Below are positions 32,630-59,917 of a DNA stretch of 64,000 nucleotides, piece after piece. The DNA is taken from positions 1 to 64,000 of the forward strand of contig NZ_AOHC02000035.1 of NCBI RefSeq assembly GCF_000332415.1, written 5' to 3'. This DNA comes from Leptospira weilii serovar Ranarum str. ICFT (GTDB taxonomy: Bacteria; Spirochaetota; Leptospiria; Leptospirales; Leptospiraceae). Numbering within the stretch: position 1 is the first letter of the stretch; each line of letters starts with the position of its first letter. The position numbers were made by a program, and so were the translations under genes. A model generated the notes under the pieces. That model saw only the letters and a list, made by a program, of their open reading frames with translations. It was not told the origin of the DNA and made no database searches.

Positions 32630-32672
32630 AACCCTCCGTTAAAAAAGGAGGATTGGATCAGGAGGGACTCAT

Positions 32673-33292
32673 TTGGATCGTGGAAAATTCTCTTCTTTTT
32701 CAGGTCTAAAATCCCTTTTCCTCGTTTGTTTCCTTTTTTTCACCTGTTCTCCCGAATGGATTCGAAAGTTACCTCCAAATTCCATGTTGGAAACGGATCC
32801 GGAAAAAATTCCCGGCGGTATGTATGTCCGAAACCGACCGGAAAGATCGCATCGAAACACGCTCTTTTATAAAAATACGGTCCAGGAAAGAATTTTCCTA
32901 AATCCGAAAGATCATACGTTCGAAAAATCCATGAGACGGGAAGTGAAGGATGTAAACGAGTATACGACGCACATCGTAAGCGGAAAAGGAAAATATTCCG
33001 TATCCGGAAATTGGGTCCTACTCGAAACCGATCAGAAAGGAGAAACCCTCTTTCCGGGAAACGGGGAAGCGTTTCAAATCGAGTATCGTCCGTTTCGGCA
33101 TAAATTGTTGTATCACTACGATTCTTCCACAAAAACTCTCGTCCCATTATTGTATGAATCGGGATATAAGGAAAAAACATACGGACTTTTGGACGGGGTA
33201 AACGAACCTTATTCGGAAGACCGATATTTTCAAATAGCGCGAAAAAACTTTTTAAAGAAAGAATTTCAGTTTCACGCCTATTTTTACAAACC

Positions 33293-33296
<4 letters not shown>
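32673..33296 (+). CDS. Putative lipoprotein, unknown function
   Basis: A protein of 207 residues. A basic N-terminus and a hydrophobic stretch (about 12-24) end in FFTCS, so Cys25 is a possible lipidation site (Thr at -1 is unusual); a short signal peptide is the alternative. The rest is hydrophilic and tyrosine-rich, with no recognised domain. The start is TTG, with a strong GGAGG seven bases before it. The stop overlaps the phosphatase ATG by four bases (ATGA), so its product may act with that membrane phosphatase. Confidence 0.65.
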
Positions 33297-34273
<977 letters not shown>

Positions 34274-34274
34274 T

Positions 34275-34568
34275 ATGTTAGAACTGACCGAACTTGAAAT
34301 TAAAATTCTGAATCTGATCCCGCTGGACGAAAGGGACGTTCGTAAATTAGGAAGGATTCTTCACGACGTTACCTTAATTACCGGAATGACCGAGGACGAA
34401 ATCATCGAATTCATTCCCTTCGGATTAGAGGATGAGATTCGCATTCTAAAAATTGAATATAATTTCGGCAATTTCAAAAAAGCGCTCGTCTCCAAACTTA
34501 CCAAAAGAGATTATTCGTCCCCTGGACTTTCCGCTCCGATTCCGGAGGTGGTGCGCCCGTCGCTTTAA
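34275..34568 (+). CDS. Small hypothetical protein, 97 residues
   Basis: The protein begins MLELTELEIKILNLIPLDERD and is mostly helical and acidic up to about residue 80, then has a Pro/Ser-rich tail. It starts one base after the phosphatase stop and is 206 bp before the FliG-like gene. I recognise no family. Its position suggests a partner or regulator of the phosphatase, which is inference only. Confidence 0.6.
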   Translation: MLELTELEIKILNLIPLDERDVRKLGRILHDVTLITGMTEDEIIEFIPFGLEDEIRILKIEYNFGNFKKALVSKLTKRDYSSPGLSAPIPEVVRPSL

Positions 34569-34591
34569 AAACCGTAGATCGTTTTTTTTGA

Positions 34592-34611
34592 GGAATGGTA
34601 TCTTCCATTCC
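34592..34611. other. Hairpin between the small gene and the FliG-like gene
   Basis: GGAATGG and CCATTCC form a perfect 7-bp stem around TATCTT, 24 bases after the stop of the 97-residue gene. No T-run follows on the plus strand, so it is not a standard terminator; it may be a processing or attenuation hairpin before the next gene, 163 bp on. Confidence 0.35.
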
Positions 34612-34774
34612 GTCGTAAAACTTTCGTTTTGGGGTTTACGGCTCTGCGGAGATTTTTCAATCAAACCGTTTGTTGGAACGATCAAAAATAATTTTTTGCC
34701 AAGATGAGGACGAGATTTTGGAAAAAAAATTTTATCAAACGAACGGGAACTCAAGTTAAACAAGAGCGAATACG

Positions 34775-37554
<2,780 letters not shown>

Positions 37555-37619
37555 GAAAGATTCTCCAGAAAGTTTAAAATAAACGGTTGAACGATTTTTA
37601 ATATTCGAAAAGCTGCAAG

Positions 37620-38585
<966 letters not shown>

Positions 38586-38771
38586 AACTGTTCCGATCAG
38601 AGGAGGATTTATCAGGAAAATGTTGTCTAAAATTACCGATTCGATCAGGATTTCCAGCGAATTCTTTTTTATTTATGAAAAATTTCCGATAGGACCTTGG
38701 TTTAGTAAAAATTTTGTTTACCAAGTATGTCGTTCGAATAGGATCCATAACAGATTCAGAGCCAAATAAAC

Positions 38772-39086
38772 GTGGAAAACTTCAACACAGAGATCCTTAC
38801 TGAAGGAACAACTTGCACGATCCGAATTCAAGGGAGCATCAGTCTTAAAAACGCATTTGCCCTCAAAGAACTCATTATCAAAAAACACGGTGAAGGTTTT
38901 ACGGATATCATCCTCGATTTTTCGGGAGACGCGTATCTGGATTCTTCCGGAATCGGCGCCATTTTCAACTCCCAAAAATACGTGACGGAACGGAACGGTT
39001 CCCTCAAACTCAAGAATATCAGCCGAGACGTGATGACAATTTTGAAAATCGCAAACCTCGACAAACATCTGGATATCATCCGTTAG
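38772..39086 (+). CDS. STAS-domain anti-sigma-factor antagonist (SpoIIAA/RsbV-like)
   Basis: A single STAS domain of 104 residues. Conserved parts are the beta-strand start EGTTCTIRIQGSISLKNA and the phosphorylation loop YLDSSGIGAIF with Ser58 and Ser59 at the expected site. Such proteins bind a serine kinase/anti-sigma factor and are reset by a PP2C phosphatase, such as the SpoIIE-type enzyme at 33293-34273. No RsbW-like kinase is in the window. The start is GTG. The stop TAG is in frame with the following GloB-like gene. Confidence 0.88.
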   Translation: MENFNTEILTEGTTCTIRIQGSISLKNAFALKELIIKKHGEGFTDIILDFSGDAYLDSSGIGAIFNSQKYVTERNGSLKLKNISRDVMTILKIANLDKHLDIIR

Positions 39087-39095
39087 GTCGTTTAT

Positions 39096-39902
<807 letters not shown>

Positions 39903-40040
39903 ACGATCGGCGGAAAATTATTTTTTAGAGATGGGATTTTAACTCCCCGGTCCTATCGTGTTGGAACGAATTCCGATTTTAGAAATCGTTTGCCCTCTCA
40001 GACACCAACTTAGAATCTGTAACCAAGGCGGTTCTTTTTT

Positions 40041-41426
<1,386 letters not shown>

Positions 41427-41439
41427 GAATATTCGAAAA

Positions 41440-42355
<916 letters not shown>

Positions 42356-42359
<4 letters not shown>

Positions 42360-43129
42360 CTATCGTCGAAAAATACAACGCATTCAAAACCATCGTCATC
42401 AAAGAGACGATTCGGATTCTACGCATCTGGGTTCAAACGATCATTCCTCCCGGAATCACCATCACCCTTTACTTCATCATTTTCGGAAAACTCGTCGGTT
42501 CGCAAATCGGGAACATCGGAAATCATACGTATATCCAATTTATCGTTCCCGGTCTTGTGATGATGTCGGTGATCATCAATTCGTATAACAACGTAGTTTC
42601 CTCTTTTTTCGGAGCGAAGTTTCAAAAGAACATAGAAGAACTTTTGGTTTCTCCCACTCCCCCGTCTTTGATCGTGTTAGGTTACACGATCGGCGGAGTG
42701 ATTCGAGGGATGTCGGTGGGCGTTCTGGTCATTGCGATTTCTCTTTTTTTTACGGAGTTGGAAGTGTATCATTTTCCGATGCTTATCACCACGGTGTTTT
42801 TAAGTTCTCTTTTGTTTTCTCTCGGGGGATTTTTAAACGCACTCTACGCGAGAAAGTTCGACGACGTGACGATCATCCCGACCTTTATCTTAACTCCTTT
42901 GACCTATTTAGGAGGTGTGTTTTATTCGATCCAGATGCTTCCTCCGTTTTGGCAGAACGTATCCAAACTCAATCCGATTCTGTATATGGTAAATGCGTTT
43001 CGTTACGGATTTTTAGGCATAAGCGATATCGAACCTTGGTTTGCGCTTTCTATGATTGCAATCGCGACGTTGTCGCTTTATATACTTTCCGTATATTTAT
43101 TAAAAAAAGGAATCGGAATCCGACACTGA
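42356..43129 (+). CDS. ABC-2 type transporter permease
   Basis: A protein of 257 residues with six predicted membrane helices and the ABC-2 pattern: an amphipathic N-terminal helix, RIWVQTIIPPGITITLYFII, FIVPGLVMMSVIINSY, KNIEELLVSPTPPSLI, FILTPLTYLGGVFYSI and NPILYMVNAFRYGFLGI. It overlaps its ATPase gene by four bases and is followed 12 bp later by the first bolA gene. Confidence 0.9.
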
Positions 43130-43141
43130 TTTTAGAATTCG

Positions 43142-43435
43142 ATGAGCGTACAAGAAGAAATCCGTTCCCTATTAAATTCTTCCTTGAGTCCTTCGTATTT
43201 GGAAGTGGAGGACTTTAGCGACGAGCACGCGGGCCACGACGGCAACCCGGAAAGTAAACCCGAAGGAACCCATATCCGAATCGAGATCGTCTCTTCCAGT
43301 TTTGTAGAAAAATCGAAAGTAGAACAACATAGGATGGTGTACTCCCTTATCCAACCTTGGATCGATCGGGGATTACACGCGATTACCCTTGATACAAGGG
43401 AACCCGGATTCTCCCAAGAGATCAAACGCGAGTAA
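43142..43435 (+). CDS. BolA family protein (first copy)
   Basis: A protein of 97 residues with the BolA core: an N-terminal helix (EEIRSLLNSSLSPSYLEVED), DEHAGHDGNPESKPEGTHIRIEIVSS, and the conserved VEKSKVEQHRMVYSLIQPW with a His that helps bind Fe-S clusters together with CGFS glutaredoxins. The long loop between beta strands makes this the BolA-like, not IbaG-like, form. It is followed by 114 bp, a second bolA gene and two glutaredoxin genes, so a role in iron-sulfur handling is likely. Confidence 0.87.
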   Translation: MSVQEEIRSLLNSSLSPSYLEVEDFSDEHAGHDGNPESKPEGTHIRIEIVSSSFVEKSKVEQHRMVYSLIQPWIDRGLHAITLDTREPGFSQEIKRE

Positions 43436-43549
43436 AAGGAAGATTTGGAGGCGACTTCCAATTTGGGATTGTAACAAAAACGGGATTTAAAATTCTAAAA
43501 CCAAGATCTCCTGAAGAAAGTCCCGAAATTTAAGTTTAAAGAAAAAACG

Positions 43550-43773
<224 letters not shown>

Positions 43774-43777
<4 letters not shown>

Positions 43778-44094
43778 ACGAAACAGTAAAACAAAAGATA
43801 GACGAACTTGTGGGAACGAACAAAGTATTTCTTTTTATGAAAGGAACTCCGGAAGCTCCCATGTGCGGCTTTTCTGCCGGTGTGTCTAACGTGCTCCGAA
43901 GTTTAGGAATTTCCTTCGGTTTCTTTAACGTACTTTCGGACGAAACGATGCGCCAAGGGATTAAGGACTACGCGAACTGGCCGACCATTCCGCAACTTTA
44001 TATCGACGGAGAATTCATAGGAGGTCACGACATCGTGGTGGAAATGGCGAAGTCCGGAGATCTTCAGAAAAAAGCGGGCACCTTGAGCGCATGA
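43774..44094 (+). CDS. grxD: Monothiol glutaredoxin (Grx4/GrxD type)
   Basis: A protein of 106 residues with the monothiol CGFS active site at 31-34 (KGTPEAPMCGFS), the cis-Pro segment WPTIPQLYIDGEFIGGHDI, and standard Grx4 length. The family carries [2Fe-2S] clusters bound to glutathione and cooperates with BolA proteins in cluster delivery. The gene overlaps both neighbours by four bases: bolA upstream and a CPYC glutaredoxin downstream. Confidence 0.94.
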
Positions 44095-44332
44095 TGAAGT
44101 TGTATCACTTTCAATCCTGTCCTTACTGCGCCTATGTTCGAGACGAGTTTCGGAACATGGGTTTGATTTTAGGAAAGGACTACGAACTCGTGGAAGCCGG
44201 TCGGGGTACCGCCGGTAGGGAGGAAGTCATTCGGCTCGGTCTCAAAAGCCAGGTTCCGTTTTTAGTCGACGGGGATATCAGGATGTACGAATCGAGAGAC
44301 ATCGTAAAATACGTGAACTTAAAAAAGGTTTC

Positions 44333-44336
<4 letters not shown>
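44091..44336 (+). CDS. Glutaredoxin-like protein, dithiol CPYC type
   Basis: A protein of 81 residues with the redox motif CPYC at 10-13 (HFQSCPYCAYV), the cis-Pro in SQVPFLVDGD and a C-terminal helix. It resembles GrxC/glutathione-S-transferase N-terminal domains. Two start codons are possible: the ATG overlapping the grxD stop (44091) or the next one (44094). It is last of the bolA-bolA-grxD unit, and its end overlaps the ATP-grasp gene of the facing operon by four bases. Confidence 0.86.
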
Positions 44337-46904
<2,568 letters not shown>

Positions 46905-46908
<4 letters not shown>

Positions 46909-48638
46909 AGTCCGCCCGTGTTTCCTTCTCCGCGTGGATCGGAGGCTCCGTAGAGCATTCCGTTCTCTCTTTTGACCGAAAAAAGTTTCGCAAAGTTCGG
47001 AGCAATTCGTAAGTCGTGTTTTCTGGAGGAAAGACCGTCGAACACGTTTCTTTCGTTCACCGACTTTTCGATAAACACTGCGTCCGGAAAAAATTGATGA
47101 TGTATCCTTCCTCGTGCAACGGATTCATACAATGTAAGATTGAAATCCAAATTGTAGACGAGTGATTGTAAGACCGCGTTGACGATGTAAGAACCTCCCG
47201 GTGCGCCGGTAACTAAAAAAGGTTCCTTCCCTTTGAATACGATCGTCGGGGACATACTACTGAGAGGCGTTTTTTTAGGGAGAATGGAATTCGCTTCCGC
47301 TCCGATCAAACCGTACACGTTCGGTTCTCCGGGAGCCCTACTAAAATCATCCATCGTATCGTTTAACACGATTCCGGTTCCGGGAGCCATAACTGAGGCG
47401 CCGAATCGAAAATTGATGGACTGAGTCGTAGACACCGCGTTTCCTTCCCGATCCATTACGGAAATATGAGTCGTTTGCGGAGATTCCACTCCGAAGTTTA
47501 ACGTTTTCAGGAACGAAGAACTGCTCGACGCGATTTTCGGATCAAAATCGGAAATTTTTTCTGCCGCGTATTTTTTGGAAAGAAGACGGCTCAAAGGAAT
47601 TTTTGTAAACGCGGGATCTCCGCCTAAAATCGCACGATCGGCGTAACCTCTTCTCATCACTTCCGTAATAAAATGATAATATACAACCGGGTCTTTTGCG
47701 TAGATTTCTTGGAGAGGTTTTGTTTCCGCCATGGACAACATCGTAAGAAGATGCACCCCGGAAGAAGGAGGCGGCATCGTGTATATCGTATAATCGCGGT
47801 ATTTTGTTTGAACGGTTTTCTTTTCGATCACCTTAAAATCGCTCAGATCTCGAGAAGTAATCAGACCGCCTTTTGTTTTCATCGCCGTCGTAATCAAGTT
47901 TGCGATTTTTCCTCGATAGAATTCTTTTTCACCCGTTTCGGAAATCAGCCTCAAGGAATTGGCCAAATCCTTTTGGACCAAAACACTCTTCAACTCCGGA
48001 ACCTTTCCTCCCGGAAGAAAAATCGTTTTCATTTCCTCGTCCATGTCCTTGGAAGATTTTTGAATCGCGGATTGTAGATCCGGATAAACGGGAAAACCTT
48101 TTTCCGCCAAAAGAATGGCGGGTGCGATTACGGCTTTTAAGGAAAGTTTTCCGTAACGTTTTTGGATCTGAACCAGACCCGCCACGTTACCCGGCACACC
48201 GACCGCCCTAAATCCGAACAGGGAATCCTCCTTCGGCTTTCTCTGATACATATCTCTGGACGATGCGTTAGGCGCCCTTTCTCGAAAATCGAATGCGATC
48301 GGTTCCGGAAATTCCTTGAGATAAAGGACTAAAAAACCTCCGCCACCCAGTCCGGTTGAGTGCGGCCTTGTGACTGAAATCGCAAACGAAGTTGCAACCG
48401 CGACGTCCACTACGTTTCCACCTAACAAACCCACTTCGATCCCCGCCTGAGTGGCTTCGGGAGAATCGGACGCGATCATCAAATTCAACCTTTCGCTGAA
48501 GAAATCGGAGTGTTTTTTTTGATGGGAAGGGGTTACGAGTAAATCCGTGGAAACGTTTTTTCCTTCTATGGTAAGGGATGTTTCCCTACACGAGAAGAGT
48601 AAAAGTATCAGAACGATACGAATTGTAATTTGTTTCAT
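46905..48638 (-). CDS. ggt: Gamma-glutamyltransferase, probable lipoprotein
   Basis: Cleaves the gamma-glutamyl bond of glutathione outside the cytoplasm. It has 577 residues with an N-terminal signal (MKQITIRIVLILLLFSC), where Cys17 after LFS is a likely lipidation site. The large subunit has HSTGLGGGGF and DFRERAP. The processing site is SPQTTHISVMDREGNAVSTT, with the nucleophilic threonine at the start of the small subunit, then INFRFGASVMAPGTGIVLNDTMDDF and SSMSPTIVF. It lies 18 bp after clpA and overlaps gshA by four bases. Recycling of glutathione-derived amino acids is the probable role. Confidence 0.93.
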
Positions 48639-48656
48639 CAGATCCCGGTGTGAATT

Positions 48657-51222
<2,566 letters not shown>

Positions 51223-51226
<4 letters not shown>

Positions 51227-52452
51227 GATTCGTAACTCCCTAAATCCGACGCCCTTCCGTCCCGATTCGTTCCGTTTTGAAAAAAGGGCGCCGGTTGAAC
51301 TTCCTTCAACGGAGAATGTTCGTTTGTCTCCCGGATCATTTCCCGCATGTGCAATCTTTCCTGCTGTAGAAAACGTTCAATCGCATTTCTAGCTTGAGCG
51401 TGAAAAATCAGATGAGAACTGTACGTGGGAACCGCCGGAAACCCTCTTAAGAATTTATGTTCCCCTTGCGCTCCCGCTTCAAAGACCTTGATCTTTTCTC
51501 GAATCGCATAGTCGATCAATTGATAAAAACAACATTCAAAATGGAGATGAGGATAATACTCCGTACAACCCCAGTATCTTCCGTAGAGAAAATCGCCTTT
51601 GCGAAGATTGAAAGTTCCCGCGACCGCCTTTCCGTCCCGATACGCGAGAACGAGAACGATTCGATCTAAAAAGTTTTCAAAGGAAGAATCGAAAAATTTG
51701 CGATTCAAATACGCTGAACCCCATTTTCTCGAGTGAGTATTCAAATAAAAACCCCAGATCGCGTCCATGTCCGATCGGGTGATTTGATTTCCTTCTAAAA
51801 CTCGGAGTTCCAGTCCGTAACTCCGGACGATCTCCCTTTCCCGTTTGATCTGCATTCTTTTTTTGGATTTCATCGCTCCGAGATAATCATCGAAGTTCGA
51901 GTAATCCCCGTTCATCCAATGATACTGGTGAGAAAGCCTCGTTGCAAATCCGTATTCGGACAGAACCTCGGATTCTTCCTTTTCCAGAAATAAAAAATGA
52001 ACTCCGGAAAGACCTTCTTTTTCGCAAAAACGTAGAAGTTCCGGAATCAGAATTGAACAGATCTCTTTTAAATCAAGGTTCCTATCATAAAGAATTCTTT
52101 TTCCGTTAGCGGGAGTAAACGGAACGGCGACGAGTCCTTTGGGATAGTATTCGAGTCCGACTTGGGAAAAAAATTGAGCCCATTCAAAATCAAAGATATA
52201 CTCTCCATAAGAATCGAATTTCAGAAAAAGAGGAATCACCGCGGCAAAACGCCCCTCTTTCCAAAAAGCGCAATATTTGGGAATCCAAGAAGTGGAAGAT
52301 CCGATACAACGAGAAACTTCCAAGGATCTGAGAAAATCGTATTCTAAAAAAGGACTTTTAGGATCGGAGATACAATTCCATTCTTCCTTGGAAATCGAAG
52401 AGATAGAATCTAAAAACTCTACTCGGATGTCGCTCGGAGAATGGGAAGTCAT
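51223..52452 (-). CDS. GNAT/FemAB-like acyltransferase (DUF482 family)
   Basis: A protein of 409 residues, with features of the COG3146 family of putative peptidoglycan or N-acyl transferases: NCISDPKSPFLEYDFLRSLE, WIPKYCAFWKEGRFAAVIPLFLKFDSYGEYIFDF, and a C-terminal FEAGAQGEHKFLRGFPAVPTYSSH segment typical of the family. The substrate is unknown. It overlaps the clpS start by four bases and begins 33 bp after the sigma-factor gene, so it is probably in the same transcript as both. Confidence 0.85.
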
Positions 52453-52485
52453 GTTAATTCTTGGACGATTTTGGCGGCTACTTTG

Positions 52486-53355
<870 letters not shown>

Positions 53356-53988
53356 ATGCCTCGTAAAGAACAAACAACCGAATCTTTGATCCGAAGAATC
53401 GCCGAAGAACCTCCGGTTCGAAAAAACGATTGGAATTGGTTCGTGATTTTAGGACCGATTTTTGCGATCGTGATTGCGTTTTATTTACTTTCCTTACATC
53501 CGATTACGAGTCGTTTCATTCACGTCCCGACTTTGTTTCCCGACTTCCTTTGGATTTCCCTCATCGGACTTTATTCGTTTTGGATTTTAACTCAATTGCG
53601 ATTTCCGGAAGAATCGTTTTCTAAGTCCGCACGTTTCCCTCTGTTACTCGCTTTTTTTTGGATTTTTTATTCGATGTGTATGTTTGCCTGGGATTTGATT
53701 TCGATCGATGAAGTTCACACACATATCGGAAAATGTTGGATCATCCTATTTCTCACGAGTATTCCATTTGCCGGCTTTGGAATTTTCATTTTGAAAAAAG
53801 GAAAACCGGGCAATCCTGTTTTAACGGCGGCGATCCTTTTTGTTTTCAGTTTGTCGATTGCAAATTTCTGCCTCAAGTTTGTCTGCGTGGACCAATCCTC
53901 TTTTCACATTCTCGTCTCTCACGTTTCCACAAGTCTGGGCCTATTTTTACTCGGCTTTTCCGTATTTAAGAATATTCTAAAATGGTAA
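53356..53988 (+). CDS. NrsF-like (DUF1109) membrane protein, probable anti-sigma factor
   Basis: A protein of 210 residues with a short cytoplasmic N-terminus (TTESLIRRIAEEPPVRK) and about six membrane helices. The layout matches NrsF/DUF1109 proteins, which sequester ECF sigma factors at the membrane: HIGKCWIILFLTSIPFAGFG, then KKGKPGNPVLTAAILF and FVCVDQSSFHILVSH. Cysteines at 127 and 177 sit where the family has redox- or metal-sensitive Cys, and His184 and His189 follow the second. It is divergent from an ECF sigma gene, which supports the call. The family assignment is by pattern and is moderate. Confidence 0.68.
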   Translation: MPRKEQTTESLIRRIAEEPPVRKNDWNWFVILGPIFAIVIAFYLLSLHPITSRFIHVPTLFPDFLWISLIGLYSFWILTQLRFPEESFSKSARFPLLLAFFWIFYSMCMFAWDLISIDEVHTHIGKCWIILFLTSIPFAGFGIFILKKGKPGNPVLTAAILFVFSLSIANFCLKFVCVDQSSFHILVSHVSTSLGLFLLGFSVFKNILKW

Positions 53989-54120
53989 TATATAAATCGA
54001 TACGATCGTCACAAGGCAATCGTTCAAAACAGCCGCTTAAATAAGACTTATTCTATCCGTCAACGATCGTTAAAATTTTTTAATCGGACCGACAAAGTTT
54101 ACGGCAAAAAATTTGCGTCT

Positions 54121-54158
54121 GAGTAAGGAGCCGCTCGTAGAGAGCGATAGCGTTACTC
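54121..54158. other. Two-part hairpin next to dispersed repeat
   Basis: GAGTAA (54121-54126) pairs with TTACTC (54153-54158), and inside them CGCTC (54132-54136) pairs with GAGCG (54142-54146). This is a folded, possibly transcribed, element at the left edge of the dispersed repeat. No T-run follows, so it is not called as a terminator. Confidence 0.35.
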
Positions 54159-54166
54159 ACAAGTAT

Positions 54167-54702
54167 TTGGATCTTAAGATAAATCTGCCGGAATTACGAC
54201 AATCTACTGTGAAACTTACGTCCCACAACGCGCCCTATCGAACGACCCTTAGGAAGTGAGATTGAGTTACGAACGACCCTTAGGGAGTGAGATTGAGTTA
54301 CGAACGACCCTTAGGGAGTGAGATTGAGTTACGAACGACCCTTAGGAAGTGAGATTGAGTTACGAACGACCCTTAGGGAGTGAGATTGAGTTACGAACGA
54401 CCCTTAGGGAGTGAGATTGAGTTACGAACGACCCTTAGGAAGTGAGATTGAGTTACGAACGACCCAGGTAATAAAGTGGCACTGCTCCCGATGGGTCGCA
54501 GCACCAGGGAGTGAGATTGAGTTTAGGAAGCGTTGTGTTTAATTTCCCCCTGATTTTGGGCGGGTAAACTCAAGTGAATTGCTTCCTGCCGAATGATCCT
54601 TAGAAAATGAGGCACCTATTTCAATAAATCGTTCTCAGAAGTAAGTGAAACGCTTTCTACGGATCGCGTTTCAGGGGCGCAATTCAGGGAAGAAACTCTA
54701 TT
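54167..54702. repeat. Dispersed intergenic repeat, copy B
   Basis: Blocks shared with 831-1046: 54167-54211 (core GGAATTACGACAA), 54507-54537 (31 identical bases) and 54687-54702 (16 identical bases). Between the first two lies the 31-bp tandem array. The blocks are rearranged relative to copy A. Nothing resembling a transposase is encoded, so this is a non-coding repeat family. Confidence 0.75.
54238..54465. repeat. Tandem array of a 31-bp unit, seven full copies plus a partial
   Basis: The unit begins ACGAACGACCCTTAGGG (or TTAGGA) and ends with AGTGAGATTGAGTT. Full copies start at 54238, 54269, 54300, 54331, 54362, 54393 and 54424, then a partial of 11 bases from 54455. Copies 1, 4 and 7 share GGAAG where the others have GGGAG, so the array has a 93-bp higher-order period. 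Such minisatellites differ in copy number between strains and are used for typing Leptospira. There are no spacers, so it is not a CRISPR. Confidence 0.92.
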
Positions 54703-54958
54703 CTAGTGGTTAGATTTTCAGGGATCAGATTTCAGTGTACATTTCAGAAGAGATGGATTTACCCTTGATAAAGTCTAATCGCTCTGTTAAGAAAATGTAA
54801 CTGAACTCTGAAATCTATCCACTGATTCCTAGTATGTTTACAGAATTGGAAAATCATGCTTTGTTAAAAGCGCAATCCATCTACTAGGAAAATGTCTTGT
54901 ACGTAAAGTCCTAAAATCCAATCACTAACCCCTTGAAACGTGGGAACTCCTACAAAAA

Positions 54959-56859
<1,901 letters not shown>

Positions 56860-56863
<4 letters not shown>

Positions 56864-57861
56864 AATCGATCGGGGGAAAGGACTACGATTCTGTAGACCT
56901 GGGATTTTGGGTCGTCTCTTGTGGGGAGTCCTTCCGCAAATCGAACCGCACTGGCAAGAGTGGTTCCGGTTGTCTGTCCCGCAAAGATTCCCTCTTTTTG
57001 GTAGAGATCGGATTGATATAAAAGAGCTTGTTCCCGATCGACTCCGACGTATTCGTCTACGATCTTGGGATCAAAAGATTCCGGAAGAAGGATCGAAGTT
57101 TCTTTTTGAACCATCTTACGAATGAATCTGGATTTTTGACTGACTCCCATAATCACTCGAACGGAAGACTTTTTGGACTTTAAGAATCTTCCGACACCCG
57201 AAAGCGTTCCACCGGAACCGCCACCCGCGACGAACGCGTCTACGTTTCCGCCTAGGTCTCTCCAGATTTCGGGACCGGTAAAAAGAAAATGCGCGTTTGT
57301 GTTCGCCATATCCTTATACTCGTTTAAGACGACTGTGTTCTTTTCTTTTTCCTTAATTTCCTTCGCTCTCTTTAAAAGAGCGTCGTCCCAGTTTCCCTTT
57401 GCCGTTGGAGCAACTTCCACATGAGCGCCGAACGTCTGAAGGTCCTTGATCTTTTGAGGATCCGTATCCCCCGCCACCAAACAACGAAATTTATATTGAC
57501 GAATCGTACAAATCCAAGCGAGGCTGAGCGCGGTCGTATTGTAACCGGGTTGGATGACTTGTCCGCCCGGTTTTAACTCTCCTCTTCTTTCGGAAGAAAG
57601 TAACATCGATAAGGCGGTTCTATCTTTTACGGAACCGGTAGGATTGCAGAACTCCGCTTTGAGATAAAATTCTACATTGGGAATGTGAGAACCGATTTGG
57701 TTCAGTCGGATGAGCGGAGTGTTTCCGATCATCTGCAAAATCGTCTCTTTTACGGGTTTTGCGACGCTGAGTTCCCGTCCAAAAGATTTCTGAATGTTAT
57801 TCAGCGCGCCAAGGAAACTGTTTCCAAACTCGTCTATCGAACGGGATATTTCATCAAACAT
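56860..57861 (-). CDS. Cysteine-synthase-like PLP enzyme (CysK/CBS family), atypical Asn loop
   Basis: A fold-type II PLP enzyme of 333 residues with the lysine in CNPTGSVKDRTAL (K79) and the phosphate-binding GGGSGGTLSGVGRFL. In place of the usual TSGNTGxxLA substrate loop it reads IQPGYNTTALSLAW; the Asn is kept but the Ser/Thr-Gly context is changed. This may alter substrate choice (O-acetylserine, O-phosphoserine or homocysteine-linked), so I do not name cysK. About 36 residues precede the core. It lies 15 bp after leuD and overlaps the helicase gene. Confidence 0.82.
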
Positions 57862-57876
57862 AGGTTTCGGGCAGAA

Positions 57877-58497
57877 TTATACTGCGTACAACCAAGGTTC
57901 AACTTCTTTCTGCTTTTTTTCAAACTCTCCGATCTTACTTTCCTGTTTGAGAGTGAGACCGATATCATCAAGCCCGTTGTAAAGACAGTATTTACGAAAA
58001 GAATCCACGTCGAAGTGATATATTTTTCCAGACGGTCCGGTCACGGTTTGTTTGTCCAGATCGACCGTTACTTTCGCACCCACGTTAGCGGAAACCGCTT
58101 GGAACAGTTCTTCCACTTCCTCGGATTTTAAAACGACGGGGAGCATTCCGTTCTTAAAGCAGTTATTGAAAAAAATATCCGCGTAAGAAGGGGCGATGAT
58201 GGAACGGAAACCGTAGTCTTCCAAGGCCCAAGGAGCGTGTTCTCTGGAAGATCCACAACCGAAGTTGTCTCTTGTCAAAAGTACGGTGGCGCCCTTATAT
58301 CTTTCCTGATTGAGGGAAAATTCGGGATTGGGTTTGGTTCCGGCGTCGTCCAGATATCTCCAATCATGGAATAGATGAATTCCGAATCCGGTTCTTTCGA
58401 TCTTTCTTAAAAACTGTTTCGGAATGATTTGATCCGTATCGACGTTCGGTTTGTCGAGTAAAGCTGCGACTCCGCTTAAGATTGTAAATGCTTTCAT
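57877..58497 (-). CDS. leuD: 3-isopropylmalate dehydratase small subunit
   Basis: Forms the isopropylmalate isomerase with LeuC. It has 206 residues: [30 protein letters not shown] at the N-terminus (swivel-domain start; quoted as two parts, [10 protein letters not shown] and [12 protein letters not shown]), then [16 protein letters not shown], the substrate Ser/Arg loop, and [19 protein letters not shown]. Full length. It lies 22 bp after leuC and 15 bp before the cysteine-synthase-like gene, all one run. Confidence 0.95.
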   Translation of the reverse strand: MKAFTILSGVAALLDKPNVDTDQIIPKQFLRKIERTGFGIHLFHDWRYLDDAGTKPNPEFSLNQERYKGATVLLTRDNFGCGSSREHAPWALEDYGFRSIIAPSYADIFFNNCFKNGMLPVVLKSEEVEELFQAVSANVGAKVTVDLDKQTVTGPSGKIYHFDVDSFRKYCLYNGLDDIGLTLKQESKIGEFEKKQKEVEPWLYAV

Positions 58498-58519
58498 AAT
58501 ATTCTAATTTGCCTTTCGA

Positions 58520-59917
<1,398 letters not shown>

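Larger units (their letters stand above)
53989..54958. other. Gene-free accessory stretch with repeats
   Basis: These 970 bases hold the second copy of a dispersed repeat (54167-54702) with a 31-bp tandem array inside it (54238-54465), a two-part hairpin at 54121-54158, and a GTGGGAACTCCTAC element at 54940-54953. Two imperfect inverted copies of AGTGG-TAGATTT-CAG lie near 54706 and 54807. No convincing gene or RNA was seen. Confidence 0.65.

Noticed and set aside
54238..54465. Possible CRISPR array
   Set aside because: The 31-bp units are directly adjacent, with no spacers, and no cas gene is in the window.
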